64,000 nt of DNA from Acrocarpospora corrugata (GCF_009687845.1 NZ_BLAD01000053.1:34926-98925), one strand, 5' to 3'. Counted from the first letter of the stretch, positions 35,784 to 44,583 are shown. A program made the numbers and translations. The notes: generated from the letters alone by a model not told the origin.

Positions 35784-36970
35784 ACACCCGGGATTTCATC
35801 GAGCTCAGTGAGAGCCGCAGCGCGCACAACTACCACCCGCTCCCGGTCGTGATCGCCTCGGCCGAGGGCGCCTGGGTGGTGGACGTGGAGGGCAACCGGT
35901 ATCTGGACTGCCTGGCCGGGTACTCCTCGCTCAATTTCGGCCACGGCAATCCGGAGATCCTGGCCGCCGCCCGCGCCCAGCTGGAGCGGGTCACGCTGAC
36001 CAGCCGCGCCTTCCACCACGACCAGTTCGCCGCGTTCGCGGCCGGGCTGAGCGACCTGTGCGGCAAGGGCATGATCCTGCCGATGAACACCGGCGCGGAG
36101 GCGGTGGAGACCGCGATCAAGGTGGCCCGCAAGTGGGGCCACGAGGTCAAGGGCATCCGCGAGCCCAACATCATCGTGATGGAGGACAACTTCCACGGCC
36201 GCACCACCACGATCATCAGCTTCTCCACCGACCCGGACGCGCACGACGGCTTCGGCCCCTACACCCCCGGCTTCACGATCGTGAAGTACGGCTCCGCCGA
36301 GGCGATCAGGGACGCCATCGACGAGAACACGGTGGCCGTGCTGATCGAGCCGGTCCAGGGCGAGGCCGGCGTGCTGGTCCCGCCGGACGGCTACCTCACC
36401 CAGGTCCGCGAGATCTGCACCACGGCGGGGATCCTGATGATCGCCGACGAGATCCAGTCCGGCCTCGGGCGCACCGGCGACACCTTCGCCTGCGACCACG
36501 AGGGCGTCATTCCGGACATGTACCTCCTGGGCAAGGCGCTCGGCGGCGGCGTCGTGCCGGTCTCCGCGGTGGCGGCCGACGCGGACGTGCTCGGCGTGAT
36601 CAAGCCGGGGCAGCACGGGTCGACGTTCGGCGGCAACCCGCTGGCCTGCGCGGTCGGCAGCGCGGTGATCGCGATCCTGCGGCGCGGCGAGTTCCAGGCG
36701 CGGGCCCGCGAGCTCGGCGCCGACCTGCACGACCGGCTGCGGGCGCTGCCCGGCGTGGTGGCCGTGCGCGGGCGCGGGCTGTGGGCGGGGGTCGACATCG
36801 ATCCGTCGCTGGCCAGCGGGCGTCAGGTGTGCGAGGCGTTGATGCGCAAGGGCGTGCTCGCCAAGGACACGCACGGGTCGACGATCCGGCTGGCCCCGCC
36901 GCTGACGATCAGCGCCGACGACCTGTCCTGGATGATCGGCCAGCTGGGCGCGGTGCTCAGCGAGTTCTAA
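35780..36970 (+). CDS. rocD: Ornithine aminotransferase
   Basis: 396 aa class III PLP aminotransferase. Key parts: YHPLPVVIASAEGAWVVDVEG, MNTGAEAVETAIKVARKWG, ADEIQSGLGRTGDTFACDHE, and the PLP Lys near 249 in YLLGKALGGGVVPVSA. It converts ornithine and 2-oxoglutarate to glutamate semialdehyde and glutamate. The GTG overlaps the ddaH stop (GTGA). Nearby gdhA could recycle the glutamate. Convergent with the phosphatase gene. Confidence 0.94.
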   Translation: MNTRDFIELSESRSAHNYHPLPVVIASAEGAWVVDVEGNRYLDCLAGYSSLNFGHGNPEILAAARAQLERVTLTSRAFHHDQFAAFAAGLSDLCGKGMILPMNTGAEAVETAIKVARKWGHEVKGIREPNIIVMEDNFHGRTTTIISFSTDPDAHDGFGPYTPGFTIVKYGSAEAIRDAIDENTVAVLIEPVQGEAGVLVPPDGYLTQVREICTTAGILMIADEIQSGLGRTGDTFACDHEGVIPDMYLLGKALGGGVVPVSAVAADADVLGVIKPGQHGSTFGGNPLACAVGSAVIAILRRGEFQARARELGADLHDRLRALPGVVAVRGRGLWAGVDIDPSLASGRQVCEALMRKGVLAKDTHGSTIRLAPPLTISADDLSWMIGQLGAVLSEF

Positions 36971-38532
36971 CCGGGCCTCCCGGGGAGGGGGACCCGGGAG
37001 ATCTCGGAGAGCTGGGGCGGATCGGAGATGGTCGGGCTGTACCAGCGGGCTTCTGGCACGCCGTCCGGGAAGGTGAGGGTGGCGAGCGCGTTGGAGAACC
37101 AGGGCCCGTTGGTGATCCGCCATTTGAAGGGCGGTTTGGGGAGTCTGGCGGTCCGGGCGAGCAGCCCGCCGAACAGGCTGGCCACGCCGAACTGGGCGAT
37201 GATGTTGGCCAGGCGCAGGGTCCGGCTGAGCGGGTTCCTGATCGGCGAGCAGACCAGCTGGTAGACGGGGACGTCCTTGCCCTTGGCGACGTAGGAATAG
37301 TGCACGTCGCCGGAGAGCAGCAGCACGGTCGACCCGGATCCGGCCAGCAGGGTGCAGAGCCGTTCGAACGAACGCCGGAACGCGGCCCAGTGTTCGAGAT
37401 CCACGGCCTGCCGGATCCGTTCCGACCAGCGCCCCCAGCGTCTGCCCCAGGCGCCGTCGGCGAGGGCTTCGTTCCAGGCTTCGACGTGGTGGATGCCGGC
37501 CGGGAGCAGGACGGGCACCGAGGACCCGACCAGCAGCAGCTCCTGGCCGCCGTTGACCTGCTCCTCCAGCCAGGCCCACTCGGAGGAGTCCAGCACCGAA
37601 CGCTCCCCCGGCACGAGATGCCGGGCGCACCGGGTGTCCAGCATGATCAGGCGCGTTCCGCCGTAGTCGCGGGAGTAGCTCCACCGGCTGGTCGTGGGGT
37701 CGGCGTCGGCCCGCTCCGCGAACGCGTCCAGGATCTCGGCGCCGTCGGCCGCCTCGCGGATCTTCAGGTAGACCTCGTCGGCGGCCCGCTCGGCCGGGGT
37801 CAGATTGCCCAGATGCTGATAGACCCAGTACGCCCCGAGCCCCGCCATCACCCGCCGCTTCCACCACGGCACCCGCGCCATCTGCTCCCGCCACGGTTGC
37901 GAGGTGTTCCAGTCGTCCCGCAGGTCGTGATCGTCGAAGATCATCGCGGTCGGCACGGTGGACAGCAGCCACCGGATCTCCGGATCCGTCCAGGCCTGCC
38001 GGTACAGCTCCGCGTACTCCTCGAAGTCCGCGATCTCGTCCACGGGCTCGGAACCGCCCCGCCGTTCCCGGATAAATTCGATCATTTCCGCCGACGGCTC
38101 GTCCGCGTACACCTGATCGCCCAGCATCAGCAGCAGATCCGGCAGGCCGTCGTCGACCGTGAGCGTGTGCCCGTACGCCCGGAGCGTGTCCACGCCGTGG
38201 CTGATCAGATGCGCCGCGTCATGCGGCACGCTCGTCCGGCACGACCCGAACACCACCGTCTCCAGCCGCGCCACCGGCCGGATCACACTCCGCTCCATCC
38301 CCTCCTGCGGCCACACCTCGGCCCCGTCCACCTCCACCTGGTACGGCACCGCCTCCCGGACCGGCACATCGACCAGCGCGTAGTGATGCCCGTGCACCGT
38401 GAAGGTCCGCTCGGACACCCGCTCCTCCCCCGCCACGACGCTGACCGTGCAGGGATCACTGGTCTCAACCCAGACGGTCGCCGTCGACCCGTCCACATGC
38501 CGCAGCAGCGGCCCGATCACAAGGTGTGCCAC
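36967..38532 (-). CDS. PhoD-like alkaline phosphatase family protein
   Basis: About 521 aa. An N-terminal beta domain (LVIGPLLRHVDGSTATVWVETSDPCTVSVV) precedes a metallophosphatase core with metal ligands in VVFGSCRTSVP, LMLGDQVYADEPSAE, MIFDDHDLRDDWN and LLLSGDVHYSYVAKGKDVPVYQLVCSP. Unlike secreted PhoD it has no Tat signal, so it may be cytoplasmic. Substrate unknown. The start is uncertain: GTG 38532 fits the family N-terminus (VAHLVIGPLLRHV); an ATG at 38571 is an alternative. Divergent from gdhA across about 246 bp in which I see no clear motif. Confidence 0.87.
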   Translation of the reverse strand: MAHLVIGPLLRHVDGSTATVWVETSDPCTVSVVAGEERVSERTFTVHGHHYALVDVPVREAVPYQVEVDGAEVWPQEGMERSVIRPVARLETVVFGSCRTSVPHDAAHLISHGVDTLRAYGHTLTVDDGLPDLLLMLGDQVYADEPSAEMIEFIRERRGGSEPVDEIADFEEYAELYRQAWTDPEIRWLLSTVPTAMIFDDHDLRDDWNTSQPWREQMARVPWWKRRVMAGLGAYWVYQHLGNLTPAERAADEVYLKIREAADGAEILDAFAERADADPTTSRWSYSRDYGGTRLIMLDTRCARHLVPGERSVLDSSEWAWLEEQVNGGQELLLVGSSVPVLLPAGIHHVEAWNEALADGAWGRRWGRWSERIRQAVDLEHWAAFRRSFERLCTLLAGSGSTVLLLSGDVHYSYVAKGKDVPVYQLVCSPIRNPLSRTLRLANIIAQFGVASLFGGLLARTARLPKPPFKWRITNGPWFSNALATLTFPDGVPEARWYSPTISDPPQLSEISRVPLPGRPG

Positions 38533-38778
38533 CCCCAAGGAATACCGCAGCCACGTCACGGCCCGCACCATCGCCCCGACACGCTCCAAAGCGGTGAACC
38601 CGCCTGCCCATTCCGCCGATACGGCATATTCCCCCGGGCCGTGGGGCCAGGATTGGATCACAGTAGAGGCGTCGCCCGGGGATCGGTGCCGGTGGGAACG
38701 TTCCGTCAACGACGACGGGGCGTGCCGGAGTCGTTCCCGGGGGGCGCACCGACACTAGATGGAGGAGCACTCTCCGAC

Positions 38779-40059
38779 ATGACCATCACGGACTTCCCGA
38801 CAACGACGTCGGGAATTCGGGGCGGGGTCGCGGGTCAACAGGCGTTGGACGCGGCCCAGTTCCAGCTCGCCGAGGCAGTCCGCTTCCTCGGGCTCGATGA
38901 CGGCCTGCATCGCATGCTGGCCACTCCGCGCAGATCCCTCACCGTCTCCGTTCCGGTCCGGCGTGAGGACGGGCGGATGGAAGTGGTGCAGGGATACCGC
39001 GTCCAGCACAATCTCTCGCGCGGGCCGGCTAAGGGCGGGATTCGCTTCCATCCGGACACCGATCTGGCCGAGGTGACCGCGCTCGCCATGTGGATGACGT
39101 GGAAGTGCGCGCTCGTCGGCATTCCGTACGGGGGCGCGAAAGGCGGTGTCGCCGTGAACCCGGACCAGCTCACCGTACGGGAGCTGGAGCGGGTCACCCG
39201 GCGCTACGCCAACGAGATACAGCCGCTGATCGGCCCGGAGAAGGACATTCCGGCGCCGGATGTCGGCACCGACGAGCAGACCATGGCGTGGATCATGGAT
39301 ACGTACAGCGTGAACGCGGGTTACTCCGTGCCGGGGGTCGTCACCGGCAAGCCGACCCTGCTCGGCGGTTCGCTCGGGCGCGCGGGCGCGACCTCGCGCG
39401 GGGTGCAGATCGTGGCGTCGGCCGCGCTGGGCGATCCCGCCGGGCGCACGGTCGCGGTGCAGGGGTTCGGGAAGGTCGGGGCGCTGGCGGCGCAGTACCT
39501 GGCGGACGCCGGGTGCCGGGTGGTGGCGGTGTCCGACGCGTCGGCGGCGATCTGCGCCGAGCGGCTGGACGTCGCGGACGTGCGGGCGTGGGCGGCCGAG
39601 CACGGCGGCCTGCTCGGCTATCCGCGGGCGGACGCGATCTCGCATGACGAGCTCATCGAGATGGATGTGGACGTGCTGGTTCCTGCCGCCCTGGAAGGGG
39701 CGCTGACCGGGGCGAACGCGCGTCGGGTGCGGGCCCGGCTGATCGTGGAGGGGGCGAACGGGCCGACCAGCCCGGAGGCCGACCTGATCCTGGCCGATCA
39801 GGGCACCACGATCGTGCCGGACATTCTGGCCAACGCCGGCGGCGTCATCGTGTCGTATCTCGAATGGGTGCAGAACACCCAGGCGTATTCGTGGAGCGCG
39901 GACGAGGTCGAGGTGAAGTTGCGGGACCTGATGGAGGGCGCTTTCCGCGAGGTGCGGACGCTCTCCGCCGACCGGGGAATCAGCCTGCGGCAGGCGGCGC
40001 ACGCGATCGGGGTGGGCAGGGTGGCGGAAGCCCACCGGCTGCGCGGCCTCTATCCCTGA
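38779..40059 (+). CDS. gdhA: Glutamate dehydrogenase (Glu/Leu/Phe/Val family)
   Basis: 426 aa. Substrate-site blocks QHNLSRGPAKGGIRFHPD and KCALVGIPYGGAKGGVAVNP carry the catalytic Lys. Other blocks are IPAPDVGTDEQTMAWIMD, a Rossmann motif VAVQGFGKVGALAAQYL, and C-terminal DILANAGGVIVSYLEWVQN. It interconverts glutamate and 2-oxoglutarate plus ammonia. Family members with leucine or valine preference look similar, so substrate preference is likely but not proven. The ATG has GGAGGAG 11 nt upstream; the very long open frame to 36058 is a shadow. Its end overlaps the convergent oxidoreductase by 10 bp. Confidence 0.92.
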   Translation: MTITDFPTTTSGIRGGVAGQQALDAAQFQLAEAVRFLGLDDGLHRMLATPRRSLTVSVPVRREDGRMEVVQGYRVQHNLSRGPAKGGIRFHPDTDLAEVTALAMWMTWKCALVGIPYGGAKGGVAVNPDQLTVRELERVTRRYANEIQPLIGPEKDIPAPDVGTDEQTMAWIMDTYSVNAGYSVPGVVTGKPTLLGGSLGRAGATSRGVQIVASAALGDPAGRTVAVQGFGKVGALAAQYLADAGCRVVAVSDASAAICAERLDVADVRAWAAEHGGLLGYPRADAISHDELIEMDVDVLVPAALEGALTGANARRVRARLIVEGANGPTSPEADLILADQGTTIVPDILANAGGVIVSYLEWVQNTQAYSWSADEVEVKLRDLMEGAFREVRTLSADRGISLRQAAHAIGVGRVAEAHRLRGLYP

Positions 40060-40934
40060 TTGACGATCTGCTCGCAGAGCAGGTGAGTTTCCAGAGCATC
40101 GCCGGCATCGAGCAGCCGGCCCGCGCCGACCGCGTCCAGGAAGGCGAGGCAGGCCTGCTCGATGCCGCGTTGCCGGGGGACGGGCGTCCAGTCCGGCCGC
40201 CGGACCAGGGTCTCCCCCGGCGTGAAGTCGACGACGTCGCCGAGGTTGACCACCCGGCGTTTGACTCCGCCGCCCATGGTCTCGCAGGTCTCCTCGGCGG
40301 CGCCGCTGACCCTGCTCATGATCCCCAGGGCGGTGAAGCCGTCGCCGTCCAGTTCGAGCACGACGTGTTCCAGTAGCCCGTCCGCCACCCGGGTCCTGAT
40401 CCGGGTGGCGGTGACCTCGCCGGGGGCCAGGAAGCGGAGGGTGTCGACGACGTGCACGAAGTCGTCGAAGATCGCCGTACGGGGGTCCTCGGCCAGGCCG
40501 GACCGGTTCTTCTGCATGATCACCAGGTCGCGCGGGAGTCCGGCCAGGGCGGTGTAGCCGGGGGCGTGCCGGCGGTTGAAGCCCACCATCAGCGACAGCT
40601 CGCGGGTCCTGGCCAGCTGGACCAGCTTCTCCGCGTCGGTGAAGTGGTAGGCGAGCGGTTTGTCGACGAAGACGTGCACGCCCGCTTCCAGGAGCCGGGT
40701 GACGATCTCCACGTGGGCGGCGGTGGCCGCGTGCACGAAGGCCGCGTCGATTCCGGCGGCGATCAGATCCGCCACCCGGGTGAACCGGTCCTGGATCCGG
40801 TATGCCGCGCCGAGTCGCCGGAGCTGTTCCGGGTTCCGCGTGCAGAGGCGCAGGTCCAGTCCGGGGATGGCGGCGAGCACCGGCAGGTACGCCTTCGTGG
40901 CGATGTCGCCGAGCCCGATGATTCCGAGTCGCAT
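40050..40934 (-). CDS. Gfo/Idh/MocA-family oxidoreductase
   Basis: 294 aa. N-terminal Rossmann fold (MRLGIIGLGDIATKAYLPVLAAIPGL) with the family motif VFVDKPLAYHFTDAEKLVQLA, where Lys is catalytic, and the C-terminal beta domain. These enzymes oxidise or reduce sugars and related compounds with NAD(P). Last gene of a three-gene minus-strand unit with an epimerase and an SRPBCC protein, divergent from a TetR regulator. Substrate unknown. Confidence 0.9.
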   Translation of the reverse strand: MRLGIIGLGDIATKAYLPVLAAIPGLDLRLCTRNPEQLRRLGAAYRIQDRFTRVADLIAAGIDAAFVHAATAAHVEIVTRLLEAGVHVFVDKPLAYHFTDAEKLVQLARTRELSLMVGFNRRHAPGYTALAGLPRDLVIMQKNRSGLAEDPRTAIFDDFVHVVDTLRFLAPGEVTATRIRTRVADGLLEHVVLELDGDGFTALGIMSRVSGAAEETCETMGGGVKRRVVNLGDVVDFTPGETLVRRPDWTPVPRQRGIEQACLAFLDAVGAGRLLDAGDALETHLLCEQIVNQG

Positions 40935-40947
40935 CCCCCGACCCTAC

Positions 40948-41859
40948 TCACGATCGAAGGGACGCTTTGAGAGCTTCGTCCAGCGGGGTGGGGGACATCC
41001 CGAAGGTCTCCTGGAAGGCGGAGGAGTCCAGCAGGAACGGCCGGTCGAACTGGTAGCGAGTCTCGCGCATCTCCCGCATGAACGGCTGGACCAAGCCCAT
41101 CGCCTTGATCACCCAGTACGGCACCTCCATGATCCGGGGAGCCCGCGCCCCGGCCAGGGCGGCGGTGCGCTCGGCGATCGCGCGGGAGCTGATCGCGGGC
41201 AGGGTCGGCACGTGCCACGGCCGCCCATAGGCCCGCTCGTCCGAGCCCGCGATCGCCAGCGCCCGCGCCACATCGGGCAGGTACGTCCACGCGTGCGGGA
41301 TATCGGGGTCGCTGAGCACGGTGACCCGCTTGCCCGCCCCCGCCGGAATGATCACGTACGGCGACAGGAACCCCTGATTCGTCGATCCCGGCCCGAAGTA
41401 GTCCGAACCCCGGATTTCGGTGGTCCGCACCCGCCCGGCCTCGTGCGCGGCCAGCGCCTGCCGCCACATCTCGGCCCTGACCTTGGCCTTGGTCCCGGTC
41501 GAGGCCAGCGGCAGGTCCTCGGTCATCGGGCCGTCCACCGGGCCGTAGCTGTACAGGTTGCCGAGGATGACGTAGCCGGCCCCGGTGGATTCCGCGGTGC
41601 GGAGCATGGCGTCCGCCATCGGCGGCCAGTCGGTCGGCCAGCGGTGGTACTGCGGGTTCACGCAGTTGTAGAGGACGTCGGCGCCCTTGGCGGCGCGGGA
41701 GAGCGCCCCGAAGTCGGCGGCGTCGGCGGCGATCTTGGTGACGGGTTCGGCTCCGGAGCCCGAGCGGGTGATCTGGACGACCTCGTGGCCTTGGTCGTGG
41801 AGGAGCTGTGCGAGCTGCCGGCCGACCTGACCGGCACCGATGACGACGTGCTTGCCCAT
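40948..41859 (-). CDS. NAD-dependent epimerase/dehydratase-like protein
   Basis: 303 aa extended SDR with a GxGxxGxxL-type start (VVIGAGQVGRQLAQLL) and a Tyr in GYVILGNLYSYGPVDG, where the usual YxxxK is not clear, so it may be an atypical member or an NmrA-like sensor. A substrate domain follows (YTFLPD-type AWTYLPDVARALA). It starts 10 bp after the SRPBCC gene. Role unknown; probably co-regulated by the nearby TetR. Confidence 0.85.
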   Translation of the reverse strand: MGKHVVIGAGQVGRQLAQLLHDQGHEVVQITRSGSGAEPVTKIAADAADFGALSRAAKGADVLYNCVNPQYHRWPTDWPPMADAMLRTAESTGAGYVILGNLYSYGPVDGPMTEDLPLASTGTKAKVRAEMWRQALAAHEAGRVRTTEIRGSDYFGPGSTNQGFLSPYVIIPAGAGKRVTVLSDPDIPHAWTYLPDVARALAIAGSDERAYGRPWHVPTLPAISSRAIAERTAALAGARAPRIMEVPYWVIKAMGLVQPFMREMRETRYQFDRPFLLDSSAFQETFGMSPTPLDEALKASLRS

Positions 41860-41869
41860 GATGTGTCTC

Positions 41870-42358
41870 CTACTTCTCGACTTCCGCCTTCAGGGCGGCT
41901 AGGTAGCGGTCGTGGCCTTGGCGGAGCTTGTCCGGTCCGTACAGGACGGAGGCGAACAGGCCGGCCAGGGATTCGGACATGGTGACGCGGGTGTGGCCGC
42001 CGTCGAGCGGTTCGAGCAGGTGGCGGTCGACGGCGCGGTAGCCGAAGACGACGCCGCTCCAGGTGAGCTCGCGGCCCGGATCGACCACGGCGAACCGTGA
42101 GGTGATCTTCAAGCTGCCGATCCGCCAGCGGAAGGATTCCCCGGGGGCCATGGCGCCCAGTTCCAGGACCTGGTGCTCGGGGTACCAGGCCGACCATCCG
42201 CGCAGGTCGCTCAGGACTTTCCAGACCTGGGTGACCGGCGCGTCCACCACGACGGTGGAGGAGGAGGTCACGGGGGCCCGCTCGTCGATCCGGCCCTTCA
42301 TCGCGTAGCCGGTGTGGAGGTCTTCGAGGGCCGGCCCCCGGTACAACAGTGCGCTCAT
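41870..42358 (-). CDS. SRPBCC (START-like) family protein
   Basis: 162 aa. It shows the hydrophobic-ligand fold pattern VVVDAPVTQVWKVLSDLRGWSAWYPEHQVLELG ... HLLEPLDGGHTRVTMSESLAGLFA. Such proteins bind lipids or polyketide-like molecules or act as aromatase/cyclases. The ATG at 42358 (MSALLYRG) has AGGGAG upstream. First gene of the operon facing the TetR repressor; two palindromic sites lie in the 113-bp gap. Confidence 0.86.
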   Translation of the reverse strand: MSALLYRGPALEDLHTGYAMKGRIDERAPVTSSSTVVVDAPVTQVWKVLSDLRGWSAWYPEHQVLELGAMAPGESFRWRIGSLKITSRFAVVDPGRELTWSGVVFGYRAVDRHLLEPLDGGHTRVTMSESLAGLFASVLYGPDKLRQGHDRYLAALKAEVEK

Positions 42359-42391
42359 CGCCAACTCCCTGGGATCATCGCTTCCTTCTGT

Positions 42392-42402
42392 GAGCAATGC
42401 TC
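42392..42402. promoter_or_regulatory. Palindrome GAGCAATGCTC (putative TetR operator 1)
   Basis: Perfect GAGCA/TGCTC arms around one base, in the divergent SRPBCC-tetR gap. Nearly identical to site 2, 35 bp away. Confidence 0.6.
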
Positions 42403-42426
42403 TCTCATCAGAGCACCACTCGTCAA

Positions 42427-42437
42427 GAGCACTGCTC
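42427..42437. promoter_or_regulatory. Palindrome GAGCACTGCTC (putative TetR operator 2)
   Basis: AGAGCACTGCTCT is a 13-bp inverted repeat. A half-site AGAGCAC lies between the two palindromes. The spacing places it about 25 bp upstream of the tetR -10 (TATGGT, 42460-42465). Confidence 0.6.
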
Positions 42438-42471
42438 TCGATTTAACGCAGCGCTCTGATATGGTGCTCAG

Positions 42472-43170
42472 GTGAGCGCAAGCCGTACCGCACGGGAACG
42501 TGTCAGAGCCGAACTGGTCCGAGAGATCACCGATATCGCCCGGAGGCATCTGGCCAGCGACGGGGCGAGTGGGTTGTCGCTGCGCGCGATCGCCCGCGAG
42601 ATGGGCATGGTCTCCTCCGCCATTCACCGATATTTCGCGACGAAGGATGACCTGCTTACGGCGCTGATCGTGGACGGGTACAACGCCTCGGGCGCGGCCG
42701 TCGAAGCCGCCGACGCCGCCTGCTCGCCCGCCGATTTCACCGGCCGCTGGCTCGCGGTCAGCCACGCGCTCCGCGACTGGGCGCTCGCCCAGCCGCACGA
42801 ATACGCCCTGATCCACGGCTCCCCCGTCCCCGGCTACCGCGCCCCCCAGGACACGATCGCCCCAGCAGCCCGGACCACCATCGTCTACGGCCGCATCATC
42901 GCCGAAGCCCACAGCGCCGGCCGCCTCACGCCGCCGGACATCGGCCTCACGGTCCCCGCCATCCTCAGCACGGACGCCCAGGCCGTCCGCTCCGTGATGC
43001 CCGGCGTCTCCGACGACGTGGTCGCCCGCGCCATCACCGCCTGGACCGGCCTGTACGGAATGATCAACTTTGAACTCTTCGGCCAGTTCCACAACGTGAT
43101 CAACCACAGAGCCGAGTTCTTCGACCACAACTCGCGCATCCTGGGCCGCCTCCTGGGCCTCCCCGGCTAG
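42472..43170 (+). CDS. TetR-family regulator
   Basis: 232 aa. The HTH is ITDIARRHLASDGASGLSLRAIAREMGMVSSAIHRYFATKDDLLTALI; the C-terminal ligand domain (TetR_C_13/33 type) ends KILGRLLG-like (SRILGRLLGLPG). It probably represses the divergent SRPBCC-epimerase-oxidoreductase operon through the GAGCA/TGCTC palindromes. The GTG at 42472 lies exactly 7 nt after TATGGT and is probably leaderless. The stop overlaps the convergent CDF gene. Confidence 0.92.
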   Translation: MSASRTARERVRAELVREITDIARRHLASDGASGLSLRAIAREMGMVSSAIHRYFATKDDLLTALIVDGYNASGAAVEAADAACSPADFTGRWLAVSHALRDWALAQPHEYALIHGSPVPGYRAPQDTIAPAARTTIVYGRIIAEAHSAGRLTPPDIGLTVPAILSTDAQAVRSVMPGVSDDVVARAITAWTGLYGMINFELFGQFHNVINHRAEFFDHNSRILGRLLGLPG

Positions 43171-44135
43171 TCACGCTCCGCCGTGGTCCGGTGCGAAGGG
43201 CCGTGCGGGTCTGCGCAGTGGGCCGTGGTCGCGCCGATGGTCAGGAGTTCGCCGGGGGCGTGGTCGACCTGGAGGGTGGTGTGCTCGATGCCGTACTGGT
43301 CGTGCACGAGCTGTTCGGCGAGGACGCGGACCGCGTGGCAGTCGGCGCCGGGTTCGACCAGGATGTGGGCCGACATGGCGGCGTAGCCGGAGGTGACCTC
43401 CCAGATGTGCAGGTCGTGCACCTCCACGACGCGCTCCAGCGCCGCGGTCCTGGTGCCGATCTCGGTGGGGTTCATGCCGACGGGAGCGGCTTCCATGAAG
43501 ACCCGGCCCGCGTCGCGGACCAGGCCCCAGCCGGCTTTGAGCATGAGCGCGGCCACCACGAGGGCGGCGATGGCGTCGGCGCGCCCCCACCCGGTCAGCC
43601 ACACCACAGCTCCGGCGACGGTGGTGGCGATGAAGGCGAACAGGTCGTTGAGGATGTGCTGGTAGGCGCCCTCGACGTTGAGGCTGGCCCGGTTGGCGCG
43701 GGACATCAGCCAGGTGGCCGCCAGGTTCACCGCGATCCCGGCCAGTCCGGTCACGACCACGTAGAGCCCCTCCACCTGCGGGGGCTCCACCAGCCTGCGG
43801 ACGCCTTCGACGATGAAGTACACGCTCAGCAGCAGCAGCGTGATGCCGTTGATCTGGGCGGAGATGATCTCGGCACGCTTGAGGCCGTAGGTGAAACCGC
43901 CCTGCGGGGGGCGCGCCGAGATGCGCATCGCGATCAGTGCGAAGACGATCGCGATGGCGTCGGTGAGCATGTGCCCGGCGTCGGAGATCAGCGCTAGGGA
44001 CTGCGCGGCGAACCCGACGACGACCTCGGCCGCCATGAACCCGACGATCAGCGCGAGCGCGCCCTTCAGGTAGCGGCGGTCGGCCTCCTGGGTGACCCCG
44101 TGACCGCGCCCATGGCCGTGCCCGTGGTCAGACAT
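43167..44135 (-). CDS. Cation diffusion facilitator (zinc exporter type)
   Basis: 322 aa with six TM helices. The N-terminus is His-rich (SDHGHGHGRGHG). The transport site is read from HxxxD in helix 2 (ISDAGHMLTDAIA) and HxxxD in helix 5 (HILNDLFAFIATT). A cytoplasmic domain follows with VHDLHIWEVTSGYAAMSAHI. HxxxD in both helices fits Zn2+/Co2+ exporters of the CzcD/ZitB group. The ATG at 44135 lies inside the last codons of the ArsR gene, 8-bp overlap, so export is coupled to the sensor. Confidence 0.93.
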   Translation of the reverse strand: MSDHGHGHGRGHGVTQEADRRYLKGALALIVGFMAAEVVVGFAAQSLALISDAGHMLTDAIAIVFALIAMRISARPPQGGFTYGLKRAEIISAQINGITLLLLSVYFIVEGVRRLVEPPQVEGLYVVVTGLAGIAVNLAATWLMSRANRASLNVEGAYQHILNDLFAFIATTVAGAVVWLTGWGRADAIAALVVAALMLKAGWGLVRDAGRVFMEAAPVGMNPTEIGTRTAALERVVEVHDLHIWEVTSGYAAMSAHILVEPGADCHAVRVLAEQLVHDQYGIEHTTLQVDHAPGELLTIGATTAHCADPHGPSHRTTAERD

Positions 44136-44532
44136 CGTTTCGCTCCTCGTCATGGCCGATGTGCGTGATCGCAAGATCGAACAGCATCCTGACGTGCGAG
44201 TCGGCCAGCTGGTAGTAGGCCATCCGCCCGGACCTGCGGACCTTCACCACCCGGTGGGTCCGCAGCAGGCGCAACGCGTGCGAGGCCGCCGACATGCTCT
44301 GCCCCGTGGCCGCGGCCAGGTCGCAGACGCACATCTCGCCGCCCTCCAGCAACGCCGCCATCAGGCGCAACCGGCCGGGATCGGCCAGCAGCGAGAAAAC
44401 GTCGGCGAGATCCTGCACGACCTCCTCGGACGGCAGCGCCCGCCGGACGGACTTCACCCGCTCCGCGTCCACCACCGGCGTCGGGCAGGCATCAGGGGAC
44501 AGCGCCACTACAACACTTGAATCATTGTTCAT
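44128..44532 (-). CDS. ArsR/SmtB-family metal-responsive repressor (zinc type)
   Basis: 134 aa. Winged helix: LADVFSLLADPGRLRLMAALLEGGEMCVCDLAAATGQSMSAASHALRLLRTHRVVKVRRSGRMAYYQLAD. The last helix is DSHVRMLFDLAITHIGHD, with Asp, His+2, His+13 and His+16, the exact spacing of the alpha-5 zinc site of CzrA/SmtB. A CVC pair in the alpha-3 region (EMCVCDL) could form a second site. The ATG at 44532 lies within a TGAA-N6-TTCA operator-like repeat, so it should repress itself and the exporter until zinc rises. Confidence 0.93.
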   Translation of the reverse strand: MNNDSSVVVALSPDACPTPVVDAERVKSVRRALPSEEVVQDLADVFSLLADPGRLRLMAALLEGGEMCVCDLAAATGQSMSAASHALRLLRTHRVVKVRRSGRMAYYQLADSHVRMLFDLAITHIGHDEERNDV

Positions 44533-44535
44533 ACG
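44515..44535. promoter_or_regulatory. ArsR operator-like repeat 1 (overlaps the arsR start)
   Basis: The core TGAATCATTGTTCA (44518-44531) has TGAA/TTCA arms as in SmtB-type operators. The surrounding 21 bp matches a second copy at 44584-44604. Confidence 0.6.
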
Positions 44536-44583
44536 TCGAGTCTGAGGGCGCCGCCGAGCCCTGTCAACAACTCCCATTCGCAG

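Noticed and set aside
38533-38778. GlnR or other nitrogen-control site upstream of gdhA
   Set aside because: No GTnAC-N6-GAAAC pair was found in this gap; nothing else recognisable apart from the gdhA Shine-Dalgarno.
36058-40059. A 1333-codon plus-strand open frame ending in gdhA
   Set aside because: Only the last 426 codons (from 38779) match a protein family and have a Shine-Dalgarno. The rest is Arg/Pro/Gly-rich and lies in shadow frames of rocD and the phosphatase gene.
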